A DNA stretch of 64,000 bases, taken from the NCBI RefSeq assembly GCF_003953935.1, contig NZ_RXLQ01000002.1, positions 558,001 to 622,000 on the forward strand. Direction: 5' to 3'. The DNA comes from Massilia atriviolacea (GTDB lineage: Bacteria > Pseudomonadota > Gammaproteobacteria > Burkholderiales > Burkholderiaceae_D). Positions 9,187-18,436 of this stretch are shown piece by piece; positions within the stretch are counted from its first letter, which is position 1, and every line of letters starts with the position of its first letter. Both the position numbers and the translations under genes were made by a program. The notes under the pieces were generated by a model, which was given only the letters and a program-made list of their open reading frames with translations, did not search any database and was not told the origin of the DNA.

Positions 9187-10089
9187 TCAGGAAACCAGTT
9201 GCTGTGCCGTGGCGCCCGTCTTGAAAACCTTGGTGCTGGCCGATTCCTGCCAGGGATTGCGCTGGGCGCCGGCCTGCTCGTCCAATCGTGCGCTCAGGGT
9301 GACTGCCGTCAGATGTTCGAGCCCGGATGGCCCGCTCAGCGGGACGGCAGATTGCAGCGGGACCTGAAAGCCGCCGCTGAAGTAAGCTGTTCCGTCCAGG
9401 CGCCATTGGCTGGCGCACGGACCGATCAGCGCGAAGGTGACGGCGATGATGCGGCGAGCTTCGCCGCGGGTGCCGCAGAATTTACCGCTCTTGACCATCG
9501 GCAGCGCGCCGCCGCCTTCGACCACGATGTTGTAGGCCAGGTCGACGCCGTCGGGTCGGTCGGGCCACACCACCTGGAAGCCTTCCAGGCGCAGCGGGCT
9601 GTCCGGGTCGCCCAGCGGCTGGCCGGGCGCGGCGACGACATCGCCGTGGCGCTCGACATGGCCGATCAGGGTGATGCCGTGGAGGCCGACTTCGATGCCC
9701 GCCGGTGCCGGCGCCGGCGCGGGCGCCGGGACGGCGCGCGGCGCCAGGGTGCGAGCGGCGGCGGGTGTCGCGGATGTCGCGGATGTGGGGGATGAAGGCC
9801 GGTCGAGTCCGATCTGGTCGACCCGCAGCGCCGGCACCGGGTCGCCCTGTTGTGCGAGGAAGGCGGTGACGAGCAGGCTGACGGGACCCTCGCTGATGTG
9901 CACGACGATGCAATCGCTGCCGTCGCGCAGGAGCGCATGGTGGGTGCCCGCCGTGCCCAGCGTTTCCATCTTGCCCTCGCCGGGCGTGCCGGGAGCGCGT
10001 GCGATGGACAGCGGTGCCATGCCCTGCTTGGGATGGCGCAGGATGTACATGCCAGGCTGAAGTAGAACTGTGGAACCGGTAATTTCCAT
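9187..10089 (-). CDS. Hypothetical protein, two globular parts joined by a Pro/Ala linker
   Basis: A 300-residue protein not recognised. The ATG at 10089 is chosen because the only longer start is a TTG and because GGGGGTGG lies just upstream. Residues 1-90 (MEITGSTVLLQPGMYILRHP) look beta-rich. A linker at about 105-135 is made of Ala/Pro/Thr (APAPAPAPAG). Residues 135-300 form a second beta-rich part with HGITLIGHVERHGDVV and LRLEGFQVVWPDRPDGVDL. There is no signal peptide or membrane segment. It lies 62 bp upstream of the DUF4214 gene on the same strand and could head that operon, but no function can be assigned. Confidence 0.7.
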   Translation of the reverse strand: MEITGSTVLLQPGMYILRHPKQGMAPLSIARAPGTPGEGKMETLGTAGTHHALLRDGSDCIVVHISEGPVSLLVTAFLAQQGDPVPALRVDQIGLDRPSSPTSATSATPAAARTLAPRAVPAPAPAPAPAGIEVGLHGITLIGHVERHGDVVAAPGQPLGDPDSPLRLEGFQVVWPDRPDGVDLAYNIVVEGGGALPMVKSGKFCGTRGEARRIIAVTFALIGPCASQWRLDGTAYFSGGFQVPLQSAVPLSGPSGLEHLTAVTLSARLDEQAGAQRNPWQESASTKVFKTGATAQQLVS

Positions 10090-10202
10090 ACGGTACGCCA
10101 CCCCCAAAAAATAGTTTCTTGGCTAAGTTTCCTATGCAAAAACTATAGCGCAAAGCAAGCGTGCGCACGGCTGACTTGCTAGCTATTTTTTTCGGGTGTT
10201 GT

Positions 10203-10235
10203 AAAAGCAGCTCAGGCGGCGCTTACTGCTGAGCT
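10203..10235 (-). terminator. Possible rho-independent terminator after the siderophore receptor gene
   Basis: On the minus strand, 18 bp after the receptor stop, AGCTCAG pairs with CTGAGCT (7 bp arms, 13-nt loop, 10209-10235) and is followed by GCTTTT. The stem is short, so this is only a moderate candidate. It would separate the iron-receptor transcript from the 9187-10089 gene, whose promoter should lie in the AT-richer stretch at about 10090-10200. Confidence 0.4.
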
Positions 10236-10252
10236 AGTACGCCGCCGCCGTA

Positions 10253-12691
10253 TCACCAGCGATAATGAGCAGTGGCAACGAGCTCGCGCCGGTCGCCCGG
10301 ATAGCAGTCGCCGTCGCTGCAATTGCCGAGATGTTTCTTGTCGAACAGGTTGCGCGCGTTCAAGGATAATTCCCAATGCGTGCCGATGTGGTAGCCGAGG
10401 CGCGCATCGAACAGGGTCACGCCCGGCACCCAGCGCGTGTTCTGGAAGTCCGGCACCTTGCTGTTATAACGCACGCCGACGCCGGCTTTCAGGCCGCCCG
10501 CCCAGTCGCCCGGCACGCGCGCGTTCAGCCACAGGGTCGCCTTGTGGGCCGGCACCAGGCCGTTCTTGCGTCCCACCAATGCCGGATTGGTGTCGCGCGT
10601 CACCCGCGCGTCGGTGTAGCTGTAGCTGGCGGTGGTATCGATTCCGCGCGCCAGGCTGGCGTTCGCTTCGAGCTCCAGGCCGCGCGAGCCGACTTCGCCG
10701 CGCTGCACGTTGAAGCCCTGGTGCAGGGGATCGGCGGCGGCCACGTTTTGCTGGACGATGTCGAACACGGCGGCCGACAGCATGGCGTTGGTGCCGGCCG
10801 GCTCGTAGCGCACGCCGACCTCGTACTGGCGCCCGCCGGTCGGCTTGAACCTGACGCCGTCGAAGGTGGCGCCGCTCTGCGGCTCGAACGAGGTGGAATA
10901 GCCCGCGTACGGCGACACCCCGCCCGGCAGCAGCCAGACTGCGCCCAGGCGGCCGGTGGTCTTGTTGGTGTTGACCGGGCCGTCGACCCAGGCGGCGATC
11001 GCGTGTTCGCGGAAGCGGTCGCGCCGCAAGCCGGCCACGATCACGAAGCGCTCGTCGAACTTGGCCTGGTTTTGCAGGTACACGCCGGTCTGGCGCGTGC
11101 TGGCCTGGTAGTCGGGGCGCAGCTGCGGCTCGCTGAACGGGCCGCTGCCGGTGACCAGGTCGAAGCGCGTGTCGGGCGGGGTGCCGCGGAAGGAGGCGCC
11201 GGTGATCTTGCTCAGGTCGACGCCGGCGATGGTCGTGTTGGCCCACTTGCCGGCGTTCCACTTGAACTCCATGTAGTTGTCGGTCTGGCGCGTGTCGGTG
11301 TCGTCGGCGATGTACTGCGCGCGGCGCGTGACCACCGTGTTGCTGACCAGGCCGGTGAGGAAATGGACCCGGTAATCGAGCTTGACCGTGGCGTAGCGGC
11401 TGCGGCTGTGAAAGCTGAGCTGCTCGTTGATGCGCTTGTCGAACAGCACCCCGGCCGACCATTGATCGCGCTCGAAGCCGTCCCAGCCTTTCTGCGCGAC
11501 CGGGATGTAATAGCCCAGCACCTCGGGATATTTGAAGGGATAGGCGTCGCCGGCGATGCGGTCTTCCTGGTAGTTGGCCAGCACGGTCAGGCTGGTGTCG
11601 CGGTCGATCTTCCAGGTCAGCGAGGGCGCGATGTAGCGCTCCTTCTTGGTGCTGCCCGGCGTCATCAGGTCGTACTGCTCGTTCAGGCCGACCAGGCGGT
11701 ACAGCAGCGAGCCGTCCGCGTTCAGGGGGCCGGCAATGTCGCCGGCCACGCCGCGCCGGTCGATGTCGCCGGCGCGCACGCGCAGTTCGCCCTGGGCCTC
11801 GTCGGTCGGCCGCTTGGTGATCGAATTGACGGTGCCGCCGGGAACGGTGCTGCCGAACAGCAGGGAGGCCGGGCCGCGCAGGAATTCGACGCGCTCCACG
11901 CCGTAGCTGTTCAGGCGCGGCACCGCGTACATATTGCCGGCGTCGCGCAAGCCGTCGCGGTAGTTGCCGCCGTTGGTGTTGCCGATGCCGCGCACGATCG
12001 ACCAGTCATAGCGGTCGTCGCGGCCATAGGTGCGCGGCGTAAAGCCCGGCACGTATTCGAGCGCTTCGGCCAGGTTGGAGACGCCGCGCGCATCGAGGTT
12101 GTCGCGCGTGACGACCGAGATCGACTGCGCAATTTCGCGCGTGGCGGTGTCGCTCTTGCTGCCCGTGCTGCTGCGTTTGGCGACGTAGCCGGCCAGCGGC
12201 GCGGTGGCGCTCCCGCCGTCGGCCTGGGCCGTGACCGTAATGTCGGACAGGGCCTGGGTGCGTGCCGGCGGCGCCGCCGCCGGTGCGGCGGCGGGCGCGG
12301 GGGCCTGCCTGAGCAGCACGTAGCCGCCATTGGCTTGCGCCACGGCAGTCAGGCCGCTGCCCTGCAACAGGGCGGCCAGGCCGTCGGCCACGCCGTAGCT
12401 GCCGTTCAGCCCAGGGCTTTGCAGGCCCGCCGCGCTGGCGGTGGGGAAGGACAGCAAGATGCCCGCTTCGCGCCCGAAGCGGTTCAGCGCGCCTTCCAGC
12501 GCTCCGGCGGGGATGGCGTAGCTCTTGCGCGCCGGCGCGGCCTCGGCGGCCAGGGCGGCGCCGGGCAGGACGGCCGAGGCGAGGACGCCGCCGGCCAGCG
12601 CGTGGCCGATGGCGACCAGCAGGGCGCGCTGGGCAAAATGGGGCCGCGAACGGGGGTGTGGATGGTGGGACGCGTGGGTGCGTGGCCGCAT
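10253..12691 (-). CDS. TonB-dependent siderophore receptor with STN signalling domain (FecA/FpvA type)
   Basis: An 812-residue outer-membrane receptor. The ATG at 12691 follows AAGGAATCCACC; a longer frame reaching 12766 lacks such a site. A signal peptide ends near residue 48 (GAALAAEA). The STN domain (about 50-130, YAIPAGALEGALNRFGREAG) identifies it as a transducing receptor that contacts FecR. The plug domain follows (about 165-320, VTRDNLDARGVSNLAEAL and VEFLRGPASLLFGST). The rest is a beta barrel ending in a terminal Trp (TAHYRW), the usual insertion signal. The fecR and fecI genes upstream on the same strand indicate ligand-induced cell-surface signalling; the siderophore is unknown. 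Confidence 0.95.
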   Translation of the reverse strand: MRPRTHASHHPHPRSRPHFAQRALLVAIGHALAGGVLASAVLPGAALAAEAAPARKSYAIPAGALEGALNRFGREAGILLSFPTASAAGLQSPGLNGSYGVADGLAALLQGSGLTAVAQANGGYVLLRQAPAPAAAPAAAPPARTQALSDITVTAQADGGSATAPLAGYVAKRSSTGSKSDTATREIAQSISVVTRDNLDARGVSNLAEALEYVPGFTPRTYGRDDRYDWSIVRGIGNTNGGNYRDGLRDAGNMYAVPRLNSYGVERVEFLRGPASLLFGSTVPGGTVNSITKRPTDEAQGELRVRAGDIDRRGVAGDIAGPLNADGSLLYRLVGLNEQYDLMTPGSTKKERYIAPSLTWKIDRDTSLTVLANYQEDRIAGDAYPFKYPEVLGYYIPVAQKGWDGFERDQWSAGVLFDKRINEQLSFHSRSRYATVKLDYRVHFLTGLVSNTVVTRRAQYIADDTDTRQTDNYMEFKWNAGKWANTTIAGVDLSKITGASFRGTPPDTRFDLVTGSGPFSEPQLRPDYQASTRQTGVYLQNQAKFDERFVIVAGLRRDRFREHAIAAWVDGPVNTNKTTGRLGAVWLLPGGVSPYAGYSTSFEPQSGATFDGVRFKPTGGRQYEVGVRYEPAGTNAMLSAAVFDIVQQNVAAADPLHQGFNVQRGEVGSRGLELEANASLARGIDTTASYSYTDARVTRDTNPALVGRKNGLVPAHKATLWLNARVPGDWAGGLKAGVGVRYNSKVPDFQNTRWVPGVTLFDARLGYHIGTHWELSLNARNLFDKKHLGNCSDGDCYPGDRRELVATAHYRW

Positions 12692-12784
12692 GGTGGATTC
12701 CTTTTGCAAAGTTGACGGTGTTGAGTGCTCACCTTGCATGTCACGCGAGAACCGGAAACAGCTCACTTTTTTTGAAAATATTTT

Positions 12785-13786
12785 TTAGCGCCGCGCCGGG
12801 CGCACGCTGACCCAGTAGCGCGTGATGAAATGGATCTCCACCGGCAAGGTGGCGCGCAGGGTGTCGAGGATGCGGCCGGTGTCGGCCAGCGGGTAGCTGC
12901 CGGACACGCGCAGGTCGGCGACGGCGGCGTCGCAGCCCAGGCGGCCGTGCCGGTGGCGTCCGAGCTCGGCAAGAAAGTCGGCCAGGCGCATGCCGCTGGC
13001 GACCAGCATGCCGTCGGCCCAGGCGACGCTGTCGCCGTCGGCGGGACGGGTGTCGGCCACCGCGGCGGCGCTGAAACGGGCCTGCTGGCCGGCCTGGAGC
13101 ACGCGCGGCGGCGCCTGCCCGGCGTCGCGCGGGCGGATCGCCACCGCGCCTTCGAACACGTCGACGCGGCTGCTGCCGGCGTGCTGGCGCACGGCGAAGC
13201 GGGTGCCGAGCGGGCGCAGTTCGCCTTCGGCGGTGGCGACGATGAAGGGGCGGGCGGCGCGGTCCCTGGCGGTGCTGACCAGGATGTCGCCGCTGACGAG
13301 GCGCAGGCGCCGTTCGCCGGCGCTGAAGCGCACGTCGACCGCGCTGCCGCTGTTGAGCGATACCTGGCTGCCGTCGGCCAGCACGATGGTGCGGCGCTGG
13401 CCGGTGCCGGTGCGGGCATCGGCGCGCCATTCGCGCCACGGCGTCGCCTGGTGCGCCAGCCAGGCGCCGCCGCCGGCGCACAGCAGGGCGGCCACGGTCT
13501 TGGCGGCGGCGCGCCGGGGCAGGGGACGCGCGGGGACGGCCGGCGTATCGAGCAGCACCGCGTGGGCCAGCGGCGAGGGCACGGCCGCGCCGCGCCAGCG
13601 CGCGTTGACGGCGGCGATGTGCTGCCAGGCGCGTTCGTGCTCGGGGTGGGCGGCGCGCCATTGCTGCACGGCGGCGCGGGTGGCGTCGCCGGCCTCGCCG
13701 GACTGCAGTTCGACCAGCCACTCGACCGCCTGGCGCGCCACGGCGGCGCGGACCGGGACGCTGGCGCCAGGATCGCGCGCCGCCAT
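12785..13786 (-). CDS. fecR: FecR-type anti-sigma / signalling protein
   Basis: A 333-residue inner-membrane regulator. The ATG at 13786 overlaps the stop of the sigma factor gene by one base (TGATG). The N-terminal cytoplasmic part (about 1-85) has VEWLVELQSGEAGDATRAA followed by a WRAAHPEHERAW motif typical of FecR. One membrane segment lies near residues 95-112 (AAAKTVAALLCAGGGAWLA). The periplasmic FecR domain follows (RTIVLADGSQVSLNSGSAVDV). Its C-terminus should bind the STN domain of the receptor encoded next, and its N-terminus the ECF sigma factor encoded before it. Confidence 0.92.
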   Translation of the reverse strand: MAARDPGASVPVRAAVARQAVEWLVELQSGEAGDATRAAVQQWRAAHPEHERAWQHIAAVNARWRGAAVPSPLAHAVLLDTPAVPARPLPRRAAAKTVAALLCAGGGAWLAHQATPWREWRADARTGTGQRRTIVLADGSQVSLNSGSAVDVRFSAGERRLRLVSGDILVSTARDRAARPFIVATAEGELRPLGTRFAVRQHAGSSRVDVFEGAVAIRPRDAGQAPPRVLQAGQQARFSAAAVADTRPADGDSVAWADGMLVASGMRLADFLAELGRHRHGRLGCDAAVADLRVSGSYPLADTGRILDTLRATLPVEIHFITRYWVSVRPARR

Positions 13787-14301
13787 CAATCGGGCGTCAG
13801 GCCGAAGTAGCACTGCGCGCCGGCGCGCACCAGGTGGCGCTTGACCGTGCTCAGCGAGATGCCGAGTTCGGCCGCGATATCGGCCTGGTTCATGCCGTCG
13901 AGCTGGGCCAGCAGGAAGGCGCGCTTGACCTCGGCCGGCAGGCCGGCCAGCGCGGTGTCGATCTCGACCAGCGTTTCGAGCAGGATGGCGCGTTCTTCGG
14001 GCGAGGGCGCGAGCGGCGCCGGCACCAGCGCCAGCGCGTCCAGGTAGGCCCGTTCGATCTGTTCGCGGCGCCAGTGGTTGGCCAGGGTGCGCTGGGCCAC
14101 GGTGGTGAGGAAGGCGCGCGGCTGCCCGATCGCGACCGGTTCCTCGCGCGCCAGCAGGCGCAGGAAGACGTCATGCGCGAGATCGGCGGCGCGCTGCGAG
14201 CAGCCGAGCTTATTGCGCAGCCAGCCGTGCAGCCATCCGTGGTGGTGGCTGTAGAGCTGGTGGACCTGCTGCTGAAGAAGCGCCGGCGCGGCAACGGACA
14301 T
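13786..14301 (-). CDS. fecI: FecI-family ECF sigma factor
   Basis: A 171-residue ECF sigma factor. Sigma region 2 is seen in LAHDVFLRLLAR and PRAFLTTVAQRTLANHWRR, and region 4 as a helix-turn-helix in LDGMNQADIAAELGISLSTVKRHL. The ATG at 14301 has AGGAA 8 bases upstream. A Fur-box-like site lies 44 bp upstream, so transcription is probably derepressed under iron limitation. It should direct RNA polymerase to the downstream TonB receptor gene when FecR is activated. Confidence 0.93.
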   Translation of the reverse strand: MSVAAPALLQQQVHQLYSHHHGWLHGWLRNKLGCSQRAADLAHDVFLRLLAREEPVAIGQPRAFLTTVAQRTLANHWRREQIERAYLDALALVPAPLAPSPEERAILLETLVEIDTALAGLPAEVKRAFLLAQLDGMNQADIAAELGISLSTVKRHLVRAGAQCYFGLTPD

Positions 14302-14344
14302 GGCACGATTCCTGGTCAGGTGCCCTGCACCGACAAATGTGAAT

Positions 14345-14363
14345 GAGAATTATTATCATTATA
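14345..14363 (-). promoter_or_regulatory. Fur box upstream of fecI
   Basis: Read on the minus strand, the 19 bases match the classical Fur consensus (GATAATGATAATCATTATC) at 16 positions; the centre reads AATGATAATAATTCTCAT. It lies 44 bp upstream of the fecI start, where iron-loaded Fur would block the promoter. The remainder of the 14302-14768 gap holds no convincing gene; its right half is AT-rich and probably contains the promoter of the metalloprotease gene. Confidence 0.85.
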
Positions 14364-14768
14364 GACGACACCCGTATTGCATGGCAATTTCAATCGGTTG
14401 CGCGGGCACGGTCTCGCCCACGGCCCGGCGGCGCGCCACCGATATGCGGGTACAGGCGCGGACCGCGTCCGCGCGCGCGGCGGTGGCGGCCTTCAAGGCG
14501 CTCGGCGGTGGCTGGCAGGACAGCGGAGCGGAGCGGCTGGCAAGCGAGTAGTCGCCCCGCTGTGGCCGGCTTATGTCGTCTTTTCAAAAAGAAAAAATTA
14601 ATCTTGTGCCAAATGGTAATCCAGCAATACTATGACAACAGTTTAGTTGCTTTAATTGCAGCGAGACCAGGGCGGCATTTAGCGACAGCCTGTCCTCAGA
14701 TACGGAACCAAGCACAGGAAGACATCTCACGACGAACGATTATTCACCAAGCCGCGAAAGGGTAACGC

Positions 14769-17700
14769 ATGACAATGAAGCCTTGGAATCCGCTGTACAA
14801 CGGCGGGTTGCACCATCCGCGTAGCGCCGCATGCAAGAAATCCTCTCTTGCCTTATGTATTGCCCTGGCCTTTGCCGCCGCCGCGCCAGTCGCGCAGGCG
14901 GCCGCAGCCGGTCCCGCCGCCGCAGCAGCGGCAGTTTCCACCCAACGCGCCGCCCCGTACTGGCAGGACGCGACAGTCGCCACCGGCCGCATGGGCATCG
15001 CCAGCGCCAAGACCCCGGCCCTCGCGCTCAAGCGCTTCCGTGGCGCCACCCTGGACGCGGCCGGCATGGCATCGCTCACCGCCAGCGCCCCGCTCGAACG
15101 CGGCAGCGGCACACTGGCCGCCAGCCAGACGATTTCCCTTCCGCATCCGGACGGCGGCTACCAGCGCTTCACCCTGGTCGAATCGCCCATCATGGAAGCC
15201 GGCCTGGCTGCCAGGCATCCCGGCATCAAGACCTACAAGGGCAGGGGCATCGACGACCCTAGCGCCACCTTGCGCATGGACATCACCCCGCTCGGCCTGC
15301 ACGCCTCGGTGCGCTCGGCCAATGGCGGCTGGTATGTCGACCCCTATTATCATCTCGACACCAGCCTGTACGCCAGCTACAGCCGCAGCGACCTGATCAA
15401 CCAGCATGGCCCGCTGATCGAAGGCGCGCTGCCGGAAGCGCAACTGGCGCTGTCGCAGTCCTTCTATAAAGAAGGGGTCCCGGTCGAGGTGCGCGGCACC
15501 GGTTTCGTGCCCGGCGCCAGCGTCAGCCTGACCGTGCGCGGCGAAGGCGATAGCGCCGCGCTGCACAGCGCCGTCGCCACGGCCGACGCCAAAGGCACGA
15601 TCAGCGTCACCTTGCCGGCCGGCCGCGCCGGCGCGTTCGAACTGTCCGCCACCGACGGCAAGAGTGCCAGCGCCGCGCCGTTCCGCGTGATGGATGGCGA
15701 CATGGCGCCCAATGTGGCCGTGGCCGACCAGTTGCGCACCTACCGGCTGGCGCTGGTCACCGACCCGACCTACGCCAGCTATTTCGGCGGGTCGGCCAAT
15801 GTGACCGCCGCCAAGGTCACCCTGATCAACCGCGTCACCCAGATCTACGAAGACGAAACCGCGATCCGCCTGGTGCTGATCGACGCCACCGACGCCCTCA
15901 ACCTCGACACCCCGGCCCAGATGACCGAAGCCAACGGCCCGTGCGGCACGGCGGCCTGCTTCACGCCGGCCCAGGCCTCCGGTTGCGGCAGCGGCACCCT
16001 GACGCGCAACCGCGTCGTCACGGGCCTGCTGGCCGGGGCCGGCAACTTCGACGTCGGCCACATTGCCCTCGGCCTGAACGGCGGCGGCGTCGCAAGCCTG
16101 GGCGTGGTCGGCGCCAATGCCAAGGCGCAGGGCTGCACCGGCCTGCCGGTGCCGATCGGCGACTCGTTCGCGGTCGACTACGTCGCGCATGAACTCGGCC
16201 ACCAGTTTGCGGGCAACCACACCTTCAACGGCGTGACCTCCAACTGCAGCGGCGGCAACCGCAATCCCGGCACCTCGGTCGAAGTCGGCAGCGGCTCGTC
16301 GATCATGGCCTATGCCGGCATCTGCAGCACCGACAACCTGCAACCGCACAGCGATCCGTACTGGTCGCAGCGCAGCTTCGACGAAATCGTGGCCTACACA
16401 TCGAGCGCCGAATCGACCCTGAACGAAGTGCAGATTGCCGCGCTGCGCGGCTTCAACACGGCCGGCCAGCAATTCCGCATCAGCGTCAACGGCAACCTGT
16501 CGGCGCCGATCGTACGCGGGACGAATTTCACCACCGGCGGGGTCAAGGCCGCGCTGGAAGGCAGCCCGGGCTGGCCGGCGGGCGCCACGGTGACCGTCAG
16601 CGCCCTGTCCGACAGCGCGTTTACCGTGACCTTCAACGGCGCCCTGGCCGGCGTCGATGTCGCACCATTGCAACTGGTGGACTGCACGGCGGGCTGCAGC
16701 GGCTTCTTCGGCGAAGTGGCCGTGGGCGGGCCGACCAAGCGCGGCGGCACCGTGGCGTCGACCGGCAACAACGCGCCTGTCGTGACCGTGCCGGCCAGCT
16801 ACACGATTCCGGTGCGCACGCCGTTCGCGCTGACCGGCAGCGCATCCGACGCCGATGGCGACCCGCTCACCTACATGTGGGAGCAGAACGACCGGGGTGC
16901 GTCCAGCGGCACCGGCCTGACCAGCAACACCAAGCTCAACGGTCCGCTGTTCCGCCAGTTCGGCACCCGCGCCACCGTCACCGCGGCCGGCACGATCGAA
17001 TACAACTCGCCGGGCGAAAACCACACGACGGCCGACCCGACGCGGGTGTTCCCGGACATGCTGCAGATCCTGTCGAATAACACCAACGCCGTCACGGGCG
17101 CCTGCGCCACCGCCGCCACGCCGCCGAGCCTGGCCAACATCGAGTGCTACTCGGAGTACCTGCCGACCGCCGCCTACGTCGGACTGGCCGGCACCAATGC
17201 CTCGCCGGCCTCGCTCAACTTCAAGCTGACGGTGCGCGACGGCAGGGGCGGCGTCAACAGTGCCGGCACCAGGCTGGTGCTGGCGCCGGGCGCCGGCCCG
17301 TTCCTGGTGACGTCGCAGAATACGGCGGCGACGCTCGATCCGGGTTCGCTGCAGACCGTCACCTGGGACGTCGCCAACACCGATGTGGCGCCGGTCGGCG
17401 TGGGCAGCGTGAACATTGCGCTGTCGACCGACGGCGGCAAGACCTGGCCGGTGTTGCTCGCTGAAGGCGTGCCGAACAACGGCAGCGCCACGGTTACCTT
17501 GCCGTCGGCGCCGGCCTCGGCGGCGCGGATCAAGGTGGAAGCGGTCGGGAATGTGTTCTTCGACATTTCGAATGCGGATGTCGGCATTCACCTGGCGGGC
17601 GACCAGAACCTCGACGGCAATGTCGACTGCGTCGACCTGGCGCTGGTCAAGGCCGCGTTCGGCAAACGCACGGGCCAGGAAGGCTTCGATGCGCGCGCCG

Positions 17701-17783
17701 ACGTGGTGGCCGACGGCATGGTCAATGCACGCGACCTCACTTTCGTAGCGCAGCGCCTGGCAAAAGGCGCCGCCTGCAACTGA
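14769..17783 (+). CDS. Secreted reprolysin-type zinc metalloprotease with C-terminal dockerin-like module
   Basis: A 1004-residue exported protease. A long signal peptide ends near residue 45 (VAQAAAAG). The catalytic zinc motif is HELGHQFAGNH (His474, Glu475, His478, His484), as in M12/reprolysin-like enzymes. A pro-region precedes it and includes an Ig-like unit near 225-310. After the catalytic domain come beta-rich Ig/PKD-like parts (DADGDPLTYMWEQND near 700). The last 60 residues carry two calcium-loop helices, DQNLDGNVDCVDLALVKAAF and DVVADGMVNARDLTFVAQRL, the layout of a type I dockerin. The next gene encodes a cohesin-like PEP-CTERM protein, the natural partner. An alternative start lies 6 bases downstream. 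Confidence 0.9.
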   Translation: MTMKPWNPLYNGGLHHPRSAACKKSSLALCIALAFAAAAPVAQAAAAGPAAAAAAVSTQRAAPYWQDATVATGRMGIASAKTPALALKRFRGATLDAAGMASLTASAPLERGSGTLAASQTISLPHPDGGYQRFTLVESPIMEAGLAARHPGIKTYKGRGIDDPSATLRMDITPLGLHASVRSANGGWYVDPYYHLDTSLYASYSRSDLINQHGPLIEGALPEAQLALSQSFYKEGVPVEVRGTGFVPGASVSLTVRGEGDSAALHSAVATADAKGTISVTLPAGRAGAFELSATDGKSASAAPFRVMDGDMAPNVAVADQLRTYRLALVTDPTYASYFGGSANVTAAKVTLINRVTQIYEDETAIRLVLIDATDALNLDTPAQMTEANGPCGTAACFTPAQASGCGSGTLTRNRVVTGLLAGAGNFDVGHIALGLNGGGVASLGVVGANAKAQGCTGLPVPIGDSFAVDYVAHELGHQFAGNHTFNGVTSNCSGGNRNPGTSVEVGSGSSIMAYAGICSTDNLQPHSDPYWSQRSFDEIVAYTSSAESTLNEVQIAALRGFNTAGQQFRISVNGNLSAPIVRGTNFTTGGVKAALEGSPGWPAGATVTVSALSDSAFTVTFNGALAGVDVAPLQLVDCTAGCSGFFGEVAVGGPTKRGGTVASTGNNAPVVTVPASYTIPVRTPFALTGSASDADGDPLTYMWEQNDRGASSGTGLTSNTKLNGPLFRQFGTRATVTAAGTIEYNSPGENHTTADPTRVFPDMLQILSNNTNAVTGACATAATPPSLANIECYSEYLPTAAYVGLAGTNASPASLNFKLTVRDGRGGVNSAGTRLVLAPGAGPFLVTSQNTAATLDPGSLQTVTWDVANTDVAPVGVGSVNIALSTDGGKTWPVLLAEGVPNNGSATVTLPSAPASAARIKVEAVGNVFFDISNADVGIHLAGDQNLDGNVDCVDLALVKAAFGKRTGQEGFDARADVVADGMVNARDLTFVAQRLAKGAACN

Positions 17784-17792
17784 CCGACGCAT

Positions 17793-17824
17793 GGCCGGGC
17801 GGGCGTGCGCGCTTGCGCCCGGCC
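17793..17824. repeat. GC-rich hairpin between the protease and the cohesin-like gene
   Basis: GGCCGGGCG (17793-17801) and CGCCCGGCC (17816-17824) are perfect 9-bp inverted arms around a 14-nt loop. There is no T-run afterwards, so it may attenuate rather than fully terminate, or protect the 3' end of the protease mRNA. Confidence 0.5.
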
Positions 17825-17866
17825 CTTACCGCATATTGAGCCCCATGGGGCGATAGGACGAATCAG

Positions 17867-18433
17867 ATGACGACATTCAAAAAAATCTTTGCGGGCATGC
17901 TGCTCGCTGCCAGCACGCAGGCCTTTGCCGTTCCGACGCTGTCGGTGAGCGCACAGCCGGCGCCGGTGGTGTCCGGTGGCAAGGTGGACCTGGCGGTGAA
18001 CATTTCGGATATTACCGACCTGTACGGATACCAGTTCACCCTGAGCTTCGATGCGGCGCTGCTGAAGGCGAGCGTTTTCACCGAGGGCACGTTTTTGAGC
18101 GGCGCCGGCGCCACCTTCAGCGACGGCGGCACGGTCGACAACGCGACCGGCACGATTTCGTACGTGTTCAACACCTTGATCGGCGCGGGGGCGGGCGCCT
18201 CCGGCAGCGGACAGCTGGGGCTGTTCAGTTTCGATAGTTTCGGCAACGGCAATGCGGCGGTGACCTTGTCCGACGTGCTGTTCCTCGATGCTAATCAGAA
18301 CGAGATTGCCGTCGTGGCAGACGGGGCGACGGTGCAGGTGGTGCCGGAACCGGAAAGCTTCCTGCTGGTCGGAATCGGGCTGGCGGCGGCGGGCGTGGTC
18401 CGGCGGCGACATCAGGTGGCGGCGCGTCGCTGA
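17867..18433 (+). CDS. Cohesin-like PEP-CTERM sorted surface protein
   Basis: A 188-residue exported protein. A signal peptide ends at AFA near residue 22. Residues about 28-150 read like a cohesin fold: LSVSAQPAPVVSGGKVDLAV, then YGYQFTLSFDAALLKAS, then GQLGLFSFDSFGNGNAAVTL. The C-terminus is a PEP-CTERM tag: VPEPESFLLVGIG, a hydrophobic stretch and an RRRHQ basic tail, recognised by exosortase for sorting to the envelope. It starts 83 bp after the dockerin-bearing protease gene. The simplest reading is that it anchors the protease on the cell surface. The cohesin call rests on pattern only. Confidence 0.82.
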   Translation: MTTFKKIFAGMLLAASTQAFAVPTLSVSAQPAPVVSGGKVDLAVNISDITDLYGYQFTLSFDAALLKASVFTEGTFLSGAGATFSDGGTVDNATGTISYVFNTLIGAGAGASGSGQLGLFSFDSFGNGNAAVTLSDVLFLDANQNEIAVVADGATVQVVPEPESFLLVGIGLAAAGVVRRRHQVAARR

Positions 18434-18436
18434 TCG

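Noticed and set aside
10376-12715. A 779-codon plus-strand frame across the siderophore receptor gene.
   Set aside because: It is antisense to an unmistakable TonB receptor and has no domain signature.
14343-14765. A 140-codon frame in the gap before the metalloprotease gene.
   Set aside because: It overlaps the Fur box and AT-rich promoter region, lacks a ribosome-binding site and has arginine-rich shadow composition at its start.
14853-17792. A 979-codon minus-strand frame across the metalloprotease gene.
   Set aside because: The plus strand has a signal peptide, HELGHQFAGNH and dockerin loops; the minus frame has none.
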